Shown here one piece after another: positions 1 to 5,507 of a DNA stretch of 6,954 nt. A program made the translations under genes and the position numbers. Below the pieces are notes generated by a model that was not told the origin of the DNA, searched no databases, and saw only the letters and a program-made list of their open reading frames with translations. Origin of the DNA: Actinomycetes bacterium (GTDB lineage Bacteria > Actinomycetota > Acidimicrobiia > Acidimicrobiales > Bog-793); the NCBI GenBank assembly GCA_021785095.1, contig JAJYGM010000287.1:1-6954 (forward strand). Direction: 5' to 3'. Position 1 is the first letter of the stretch; the number at the start of each line of letters is the position of its first letter.

Positions 1-375
1 GGGCGCTTCGGACGGGGGGGTTTCGTCGAGGCGGCAATGCGGGCCGGGGTGCCGATAGTGCCCATCGCCGTCATCGGCGCCGAGGAGTCGATGCCGATCC
101 TCCTGCGCCTTCCGAGAGCTGCCCGGGCCCTCAAGCTCCCGTACCTTCCCATCACGGTCAACCATCTTCTCCTCGGGCCGGTGCTCGGATCGATCGTGCA
201 CCTGCCGGCGAAGTTCCGTTTCCGCGTTCTGGAGCCGGTCTTCTTCGATGTCGCGCCCGGATTGGCGAAGTACGAAAGGGGTCGGGTCATGGACGAGGCC
301 GAGGCGATCCGCCAGCACCTCCAAGAGGCCCTCTACGACATGCTCGCGCACCGGCGCAGCATCTGGTTCGGTTGA
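1..375 (+). CDS. PlsC-type acyltransferase, C-terminal part (Rv0502-like)
   Basis: Partial gene: the reading frame is open from base 1, so the N-terminus and the catalytic HxxxxD block lie upstream of the window. The 124 visible residues carry the late part of a lysophospholipid acyltransferase fold: a GRFGRGGF block, then a hydrophobic VPIVPIAVIGAEE strand, then LPYLPIT and a tail ending in RRSIWFG. These match, from memory, the corresponding blocks of M. tuberculosis Rv0502 (RFGRGGF, APIVP, IGSEE, LPYFPIT, RRNIFFG), an uncharacterised PlsC-family protein. The family moves acyl chains onto glycerol-phosphate-type lipids at the membrane; the actual substrate here is unknown. An ATG at position 37 lies inside the conserved block and is not a believable start. 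The stop is followed after one base by the SDR gene, so the two are probably co-transcribed. Confidence 0.85.
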   Translation, partial: GRFGRGGFVEAAMRAGVPIVPIAVIGAEESMPILLRLPRAARALKLPYLPITVNHLLLGPVLGSIVHLPAKFRFRVLEPVFFDVAPGLAKYERGRVMDEAEAIRQHLQEALYDMLAHRRSIWFG

Positions 376-376
376 T

Positions 377-1495
377 ATGGGACGGCGCATCCTCATCACG
401 GGACTCGACACCTTCTGGGGTGGCCGGATGGCTGCCGCGCTCGAAGCTGACGCTGGAGTCGAGATGGTGCTCGGCATGGGCACTGGCACCCCATCTGTTC
501 CGCTCGAACGGACTGAGTACGTCCGTGCGGACAGCAGCTACTCACTGCTCGCACGCATAGTGACAGCAACTCAGGTAGACACGATCGTCCACACCTTCCT
601 CGTCGTGGACTCGTCTGCGATGTCGGCACGTGCGATGCACGAGATCAACGTGATCGGGACGATGAACCTGCTCGCCGCAGCCGGCGCCGCCAACTCCTCG
701 GTCCGCCAGGTGGTCGTCAAGTCGTCATCTCTCGTCTACGGCGCGAACCCCGCCGATCCCGCCTGGTTCAGCGAGGACACCCCTCGCTCGCGCCCGGCTC
801 GCTCGCGTCTCGAACGCTCGCTCGTCGAAGTGGAGGGCTACGTCAGGGAGTTCACCGAATCGAACCCCGCGGTGACCGTCAGCATGCTGCGCTTCGCCAA
901 CGTGCTCGGAAGGGAGATCACGACGCCGATCAGCCGAAACCTCGCGCGCGGCGTGATGCCGTGCATCGCCGGTTTCGACCCCTTGATCCAGTTCGTGGCA
1001 GAAGACGACGCCGTGCGGTGCCTCGAGGCAGTGGTTCTCGGCTCCATCGGCGGCACCTACAACGTCGCTGGAGACGGCAAGGTCCCGGTGAGCGAGGTCG
1101 CGAGCATCGGGGGTGCCCGGCGCCTGCCGATCTCGCCGCTACTTACGCGCCAGGTCGCCGCTCCGCTCATCCGGCTCGGGTGGCTCGACCTTCCCGGTGA
1201 GCTCGAGAGCCTGCTCCGATTCGGTCGGGGGATAGACACTTCGAAGCTCAAGGCGACGGGTTTCGAGTTCTCGACCAGCTCCGCCGGCGCGGTGGCGCGC
1301 TGCGCCGAGACGATACGGCTGAGAAAGGCAGTGGGGCCACACCTCGCCCCTTACCGTTACGACGCCGATGTCGAAGCGTTCTTCAAGCACTCGCCGGCGA
1401 TCGTGCGCTCGCCGGCACCCCTCAAAACGCGCTCTGCTCGCTCAGCCACTGCCGCTGGTACCGCTCGCGCCGCTCGGTCCACTCCTCACTCGTGA
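377..1495 (+). CDS. NAD-dependent epimerase/dehydratase-like SDR (Rv0501/GalE2-like)
   Basis: A 372-residue extended short-chain dehydrogenase/reductase. The ATG at 377 is chosen because it directly precedes the Rossmann strand (RRILITG, residues 3-9) and lies one base after the acyltransferase stop; the frame is open further upstream but only as a shadow of that gene. The nucleotide-binding loop is TGLDTFWGG (8-16), with Thr where the middle glycine usually sits. Later blocks are VDTIVHT, KSSSLVYG (115-122) and LRFANVLG, all usual for the family. The segment that normally holds the catalytic YxxxK reads SRLERSLVEVEGYV (143-156) and has no such Tyr or Lys. M. tuberculosis Rv0501 (annotated galE2) appears, from memory, to lack it too, so epimerase activity is doubtful. 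The last 24 residues (Ala/Arg/Ser/Thr-rich) lie over the tail of the opposite-strand GNAT gene and look like run-on sequence. Confidence 0.88.
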   Translation: MGRRILITGLDTFWGGRMAAALEADAGVEMVLGMGTGTPSVPLERTEYVRADSSYSLLARIVTATQVDTIVHTFLVVDSSAMSARAMHEINVIGTMNLLAAAGAANSSVRQVVVKSSSLVYGANPADPAWFSEDTPRSRPARSRLERSLVEVEGYVREFTESNPAVTVSMLRFANVLGREITTPISRNLARGVMPCIAGFDPLIQFVAEDDAVRCLEAVVLGSIGGTYNVAGDGKVPVSEVASIGGARRLPISPLLTRQVAAPLIRLGWLDLPGELESLLRFGRGIDTSKLKATGFEFSTSSAGAVARCAETIRLRKAVGPHLAPYRYDADVEAFFKHSPAIVRSPAPLKTRSARSATAAGTARAARSTPHS

Positions 1496-2051
1496 TCGCG
1501 TAGCGAACGTGGTCCTCCCACTTCCCGTCGATCTCGAGATAGCGAAGGGCGATGCCCTCACCTCGCAACCAGAGCTTCTGGGCTACCCGACGGCTCGGAC
1601 GGTTCCGCGGGATGATCGAGATCTGGAGCCGGTGCAGCCCCAGGTCCTCGAAGGCGAACCGGAAGAGCAGCACACAGGCCTCCGGCACGTAGCTGCGGCC
1701 CGCCTGCATCTGGTCCATCCAGTAGCCGACATATGCGTTCTGGAATGGCCCTCGCTGTACCGAGGAGAGGTTGACCTCACCGACGAAGCGGGGTCCCGCG
1801 AATATCCCGAAAGCGAAACCCGTGCCGAGCTGCCTCTCCCGCTCCCTCATGGCACACCGGGTGGCAAAGCTCTGGCGATCCTCGGGAGGGTATGGCGCGC
1901 TGGCCGGCCGCGGCTCCCACGGCAGCAGCCAGTCGCGACACCTCGTCCTCACTTCTTGCCAGGCCTCGAAGTCCTCTTCGCGCAGAGGCCGCAACCTCAC
2001 TCGACGGCCGGTGAGCTCTGTGGAGACGCCCGGGGCGGTCAATTCAGCCAT
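1422..2051 (-). CDS. RimJ-like GNAT N-acetyltransferase
   Basis: A 209-residue GNAT protein of the RimJ/RimL type, which moves an acetyl group from acetyl-CoA to the N-terminal amine of ribosomal proteins or to other amines. Supporting blocks are GRRVRLRPL (15-23) at the first strand, LLPWEP (42-47), AYVGYWMD (106-113), GRSYVPEA (118-125) at the acetyl-CoA pyrophosphate loop, LGLHRL (137-142), NRPSRRVAQKL (150-160) and YLEIDGKWEDH near the end. M. tuberculosis RimJ (Rv0995) has the same order of blocks, from memory. Two positions that are normally Gly differ: Ser120 in the loop and Trp161 after QKL. The ATG at 2051 is preferred because GAGGTGG lies just upstream. A GTG at 2078 with AGGA seven bases upstream would add nine residues and cannot be excluded. 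The gene stands alone, converges with and overlaps the SDR gene, and diverges from the glycan operon. A role in protein or small-molecule acetylation is equally possible. Confidence 0.88.
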   Translation of the reverse strand: MAELTAPGVSTELTGRRVRLRPLREEDFEAWQEVRTRCRDWLLPWEPRPASAPYPPEDRQSFATRCAMRERERQLGTGFAFGIFAGPRFVGEVNLSSVQRGPFQNAYVGYWMDQMQAGRSYVPEACVLLFRFAFEDLGLHRLQISIIPRNRPSRRVAQKLWLRGEGIALRYLEIDGKWEDHVRYAITSEEWTERRERYQRQWLSEQSAF

Positions 2052-2187
2052 GCCACCTCGCGCGACGGGTCTGAACACGTCACGTTCCTATCGTGGCAGA
2101 TTCCCAACGCCAAGCGTACGATGGTCCCGTGGGTCCCAGCGCCAGCGGCGAAGCCTTGGCGGTGCTGGCCTTTCCAACCCAGCAGTC
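2052..2187. promoter_or_regulatory. Divergent spacer between GNAT gene and glycan operon
   Basis: This 136-base gap separates two genes that point away from each other, so promoters for both should lie here or overlap the neighbouring starts. No strong motif is visible. The best plus-strand -10-like hexamer is TACGAT at 2117-2122, and no good -35 partner sits 17 bases upstream of it. On the minus strand a TTGGCG followed about 17 bases later by TAGGAA is equally weak. No clear Shine-Dalgarno precedes the ATG at 2188. The placement of promoters is inferred from gene orientation, not from convincing motifs. Confidence 0.35.
2053..2059 (-). promoter_or_regulatory. Ribosome binding site for the GNAT gene
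   Basis: On the minus strand this reads GAGGTGG, with the GAGG core four bases from the ATG at 2051. It supports that start over the upstream GTG at 2078. The GTG has its own candidate site, AGGA (complement of 2086-2089) at a seven-base spacing, so start choice stays open. Confidence 0.45.
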
Positions 2188-5109
2188 ATGACAGCCAGCG
2201 ACGCCAATAAGGGACCCGAACCCTCGAGCGAGCACGCCGTCCTCGTGGTCGGCATGCACCGAAGTGGTATGTCCGTGGTCGCCGAGGCCGTGGGCCGTCT
2301 CGGGCTTTGGCTCCCCGGAGGAAGCGATCCTCTCGGGCACACTCGTGACGGTGACCGCGGTCGCTTCGAGAGCATGGCTCTTGCCGCCGAGAGCGACGAG
2401 GCCCTCCGCCGGCTCGGTGGCTCCTGGGACGCCCCGCCTCCGATTCCGGGCGACCATGCGGCATCGGTGGGGTTGGCTTCGATGCTGGAGCGCTCAAGGA
2501 GAGCCTTTGCGGCCGCGTTCGGCGAGCACGATGGGCCGGTCTGCTGGACGGATCCGCGCACGGCACTGCTGCTGCCGTTTTGGCGCCAGGTGATCGACAG
2601 GCCCGTGGCAGCCATCCTCTGCCTGCGCCATCCCCTTGAGGTGGCCAGGTCGCTCGAGGAACGTGAAGCTGTCGAGCTGCCGGCCGGGCTGGCGCTCTTC
2701 GAGCGGTACCTCCGCTGCGCCGTCGCGGGCTTGGAGGGCCTCCCCGTGTTCGTTTCTGACTTCTCCGATGCCGTGGGAGATGCGGGCTCATGGGGCCGAG
2801 AAGTGAACAACTGGCTCCACGAAGTCGGGGTCGTGCCGCCGGGCGCTTCAGCCCACGACGGATCGGACCTCCCCTTCGAGGATTCCCTGCGGCACTTTCG
2901 CGATGGTGACGGCCCAGTCGGGCCGCGAGAGCGGCGGTTGGCCGCCGCGCAGCAGGAGCTGTACGACGAGCTGCTCGCGCTACGCGGACCCCACCGGTCG
3001 TTTCGCTACGAGCTGGTGTCGGCTGAGTCGCTCTGGACGACGTACGCGCTCGGGCAACGCCTGGATGCTGCCCGCATGTGGCACGGGATCGAGTGGCTCG
3101 GCCAGGAGCTGGCCGGCCAGCTTCTCTCGACGCCACCGAACGAGCCGGGGCGGCGGGGTGATCCCCAGCCCTACCTCTTGAATGCGACCGAGGACGAGTA
3201 CCGGTACAGGAGCTGGCTGACGGCGCGGGGCGAGGACACCTCTACTCGAAGTGTCGCCCCCGAGGACTTGCTCGCGTCGAGCGAGCCGGCCTCAGGGTAC
3301 AGCGCGGCCCTAAGGCGCCTGGGCCCCAGGGGGGCGGAGGCCAGGTCGGTCAGGGCCAGGTCGGTATGGGCCAGGTCGGTTCTCGGGCGGCCAGCGATCG
3401 GGCGGCCAGCGATCGGGCGGCCAGCGATCGGGCGGCCAGCGGCACCGCCGGTCGAGCCACCGGCCCGAGATCGCCCGCTGTTCAGTGTGGTAGTGCCGTG
3501 CTACCGCACGCCGATCGACATGCTGGACCACTGCGTCGCTTCGGTGCTGGCCCAGAGCTATTCGAGCTGGGAGCTCTGCCTTTGTGACGACGCGTCCGGC
3601 GACAGCGCACTTTCGCAGCGCCTTGCGTTCCTGGCCGACTCCGAAGCGCGGATCTCATTCACGACGCGGACCGACAACGGCGGCATCTCGGCCGCCACCA
3701 ACGACGCCTTGGCTCTCGCGAGAGGTCGGTATGTCGTCTTCTTGGATCACGACGACGAGCTCGCCCCCGACGCCCTCGGGCGCATTGCCCAGAGCATCGA
3801 GGAACGGCCTGAGGCCGACCTCATCTACTCCGACGAGGACAAGATCGACACTGCAGGTCGGCGCTTCATGCCGAGCTTCAAGCCGGACTGGTCCCCAGAC
3901 CTGCTCACGTCCAACGCCTACATGTGCCACGTCCTCGTCGTGCGGCGCGACCTTGTCAACGAGCTCGGTGGCCTCCGCTCGGAGTTCGACGGCGCGCAGG
4001 ACTACGACCTGATGCTCCGCGTGAGCGAGGTCACGAGCGCGATCGTCCACATTCCCGAGATCCTCTACCACTGGCGTACGGCCCCAGGTTCGGCGAGCGG
4101 CGACACCGACGCTAAGCCCTGGGCCTTCGAGGCCGGTCGCCGCGCGCTCGAAGACGCGGCGCGGCGCCGGGGGATCACAGCCACGGTCGTCCACCACCCG
4201 AGCGTTCCCGGCAGCTACCACTTCATGCGCGAGCCGCGGTCCACCCATCTAGTGAGTGCCATCATCCCGTTTCGCGACGAGCCTGCCCTCACGGCCGCTT
4301 GCTACCGCTCGTTCGTGAAGTCTCCGGGCTACGACAACTTCGAGATCCTCCTCGTCGACAACGACAGCGCGCTGCCGGAGACCCGGGCTCTTCTCGAGGA
4401 CCTCGCCCGGGACAGAAGGGTCCGCCTGGTCGAGGCTCCCGGTCCCTTCAACTGGGTGAGCATCAACAACGAGGCTGCCCGCAAGGCTCGCGGCGACCTC
4501 CTGCTGTTCCTCAACAATGACGTCGTGGCGCGTTCGCGCGGATGGCTGGCGGCAATGGTCGCCCAAGCCGAGCGACCAGAAGTCGGTGCGGTCGGCGCGC
4601 GCCTTTTGTACCCCGACGGCACGATCCAGCATGCCGGCGTCATCGTGGGCGTGGGCTGGGCGGCAACTCACATCCAACAGGGTCTGGACGGTGACAAGCC
4701 CGGGTACCTCTCACTCACTACTGTGACGCGCAACTTCTCCGCAGTCACCGGAGCTTGTCTCATGTCGCGGCGCTCGGTGTTCGAGGAGGTGGGGGGTTTC
4801 GAAGAGGAGCTACCGATCGCTTTCAACGATATCGACTACTGCCTGAGGCTCCGCAGGCTCGGGCTGCTCGTGGTCTACACGCCCCTCGCCGAGATGACCC
4901 ACTTTGAGTCGAAGAGCCGTGGCAACAGCGACGACGTCAAGGAAGCACCATTCTTCCGGAAGCGCTGGCGCTCGGTGATGCTGGCTGGAGATCCCTACTA
5001 CAACCGGAATCTGGGTCGTTTCGACAACGGCTGCCGGCTTCCGGTCGAGGAAGATGAGGAGCGATGGGAGAAATTCCTCTCGATGCTCGGCGAATCGTCG
5101 ACGAGCTGA
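2188..5109 (+). CDS. Sulfotransferase-GT2-GT2 fusion glycosyltransferase
   Basis: A 973-residue three-domain protein. Residues about 18-270 form a sulfotransferase-like domain: a P-loop VVGMHRSGMS (20-29) for the PAPS 5'-phosphosulfate, a WTDPR block (120-124), and LRHPLEVARSL (146-156), where Arg147 and Ser155 have the spacing of the PAPS 3'-phosphate site. Residues 271-431 are a linker with pentapeptide repeats (385-418). The first GT2 domain starts at FSVVVPCY (432-439) and has DDAS (467-470), a DHD metal motif (520-522), YSDEDK (547-552), QDYDL (604-608) and YHWRT. The second starts near 688 and has DNDS (724-727), NND (776-778) in place of DxD, YPDGTIQHAG (808-817), NDIDYCL (880-886) and HFE (905-907). 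Paired GT2 domains like these build rhamnan or O-antigen-type chains with nucleotide sugars at the cytoplasmic membrane face. No signal peptide is seen. The ATG at 2188 sits 17 codons before the domain begins; the frame stays open to 1771, but that part is Arg/Ser-rich and lies over the GNAT gene. Acceptors are unknown. Confidence 0.9.
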   Translation: MTASDANKGPEPSSEHAVLVVGMHRSGMSVVAEAVGRLGLWLPGGSDPLGHTRDGDRGRFESMALAAESDEALRRLGGSWDAPPPIPGDHAASVGLASMLERSRRAFAAAFGEHDGPVCWTDPRTALLLPFWRQVIDRPVAAILCLRHPLEVARSLEEREAVELPAGLALFERYLRCAVAGLEGLPVFVSDFSDAVGDAGSWGREVNNWLHEVGVVPPGASAHDGSDLPFEDSLRHFRDGDGPVGPRERRLAAAQQELYDELLALRGPHRSFRYELVSAESLWTTYALGQRLDAARMWHGIEWLGQELAGQLLSTPPNEPGRRGDPQPYLLNATEDEYRYRSWLTARGEDTSTRSVAPEDLLASSEPASGYSAALRRLGPRGAEARSVRARSVWARSVLGRPAIGRPAIGRPAIGRPAAPPVEPPARDRPLFSVVVPCYRTPIDMLDHCVASVLAQSYSSWELCLCDDASGDSALSQRLAFLADSEARISFTTRTDNGGISAATNDALALARGRYVVFLDHDDELAPDALGRIAQSIEERPEADLIYSDEDKIDTAGRRFMPSFKPDWSPDLLTSNAYMCHVLVVRRDLVNELGGLRSEFDGAQDYDLMLRVSEVTSAIVHIPEILYHWRTAPGSASGDTDAKPWAFEAGRRALEDAARRRGITATVVHHPSVPGSYHFMREPRSTHLVSAIIPFRDEPALTAACYRSFVKSPGYDNFEILLVDNDSALPETRALLEDLARDRRVRLVEAPGPFNWVSINNEAARKARGDLLLFLNNDVVARSRGWLAAMVAQAERPEVGAVGARLLYPDGTIQHAGVIVGVGWAATHIQQGLDGDKPGYLSLTTVTRNFSAVTGACLMSRRSVFEEVGGFEEELPIAFNDIDYCLRLRRLGLLVVYTPLAEMTHFESKSRGNSDDVKEAPFFRKRWRSVMLAGDPYYNRNLGRFDNGCRLPVEEDEERWEKFLSMLGESSTS
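3340..3384 (+). repeat. In-frame 15-bp tandem repeat, three units (ARSVx)
   Basis: The ten-base core CCAGGTCGGT recurs at 3341, 3356 and 3371, a strict 15-base period with five variable bases between copies. It encodes ARSVR, ARSVW, ARSVL (residues 385-399) in the linker between the sulfotransferase and first GT2 domain. Copy-number change by whole units would keep the frame. Confidence 0.85.
3385..3441 (+). repeat. In-frame 15-bp tandem repeat, nearly four units (GRPAI)
   Basis: The unit GGGCGGCCAGCGATC is repeated exactly three times from 3385, followed by a fourth copy cut at 12 bases. It encodes GRPAI three times and then GRPA (residues 400-418). It follows the ARSVx array directly. The near-identity of the copies at DNA level, including third codon positions, points to recent expansion by slippage or unequal recombination rather than selection on protein sequence alone. 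Confidence 0.9.
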
Positions 5110-5507
5110 GGTCGTCACGGCGCGAAGTCGGCACCGTAGCGCCAAAGGTATGGGCGCCTTCGGAGTCGTTCGACTCCACGATCGCGCAACTGAACCGCGT
5201 GCCGGTTCATCTCAACGACCATCTCGGCTGGATGCATCAGAACTGGGACCTGCGGGCGCTGCTCGCGCCGCCGCCCGCAAAGGGGGCCAAGGGCATAGCC
5301 CGGCGACTGGCACACCGGGCCGTTATGGCAGTCCTTGGTCCCTACTTCGACCGGTTGCAGGACTATCTCGGCGTGAACGTGCGCGCCCTCGATGCGGTGG
5401 CAAAACGGACAGACGAGGAGTCCGTAGCCCAGCTTCGCCTCATGGGGGCCGTGCGTGCCGATCTCATCGACTTTGCCCATCACGTCGACGAGCGGGTGAA
5501 TGACTGA
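5064..5507 (+). CDS. Small helical protein of unknown function in glycan operon
   Basis: A 147-residue protein with no recognised enzyme motif, signal peptide or clear membrane segment. It begins with a charged stretch, EIPLDARRIVDELRSSRR (3-20), has a central HLNDHLGWMHQNWDL segment, then a long probable helix (about 85-147) around RLQDYLGVNVRALDAVAKR. From memory, a similar helical region, with an IPLD..R..DE start and a QxxxN.xxVRALDAL-like helix, occurs at the N-terminus of some actinobacterial SAM methyltransferases in polysaccharide clusters; here it stands alone with no methyltransferase domain. The ATG at 5064 lies within the end of the sulfotransferase-GT2 gene (46-base overlap) and has purine-rich GAGGAAGATGAGGAG upstream. 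The IPLD block just after the start supports that choice. The location argues for an accessory or protein-contact role in glycan assembly, which is inference. Confidence 0.72.
   Translation: MGEIPLDARRIVDELRSSRREVGTVAPKVWAPSESFDSTIAQLNRVPVHLNDHLGWMHQNWDLRALLAPPPAKGAKGIARRLAHRAVMAVLGPYFDRLQDYLGVNVRALDAVAKRTDEESVAQLRLMGAVRADLIDFAHHVDERVND

Noticed and set aside
14..20. G7 tract as a phase-variation site in the acyltransferase
   Set aside because: It encodes part of the conserved RGGF block, and seven G residues are unremarkable at this GC content.
1771..2187. In-frame extension of the sulfotransferase-GT2 gene to an upstream start (ATG 1771, ATG 2050)
   Set aside because: The added residues are Arg/Ser/Pro-rich with no domain, and most of the stretch lies antisense to the well-supported GNAT gene. 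The ATG at 2188 sits a natural distance before the P-loop strand.
1368..2210. 280-codon open frame on the plus strand
   Set aside because: It covers the GNAT gene antisense and has a composition typical of a shadow frame in GC-rich DNA; no family is recognisable.
2186..3136. Long minus-strand open frame (316 codons) under the sulfotransferase domain
   Set aside because: Its product is Arg/Pro/Ala-rich low-complexity sequence opposite a frame with clear conserved motifs.
3340..3441. CRISPR-like array
   Set aside because: Units are 15 bases, directly adjacent, without spacers, and in frame with a coding sequence. They are coding tandem repeats.
3655..4248. Minus-strand open frame (197 codons) under the first GT2 domain
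   Set aside because: The opposite strand encodes DHDDE, YSDEDK and QDYDL motifs in order, so this is a shadow.
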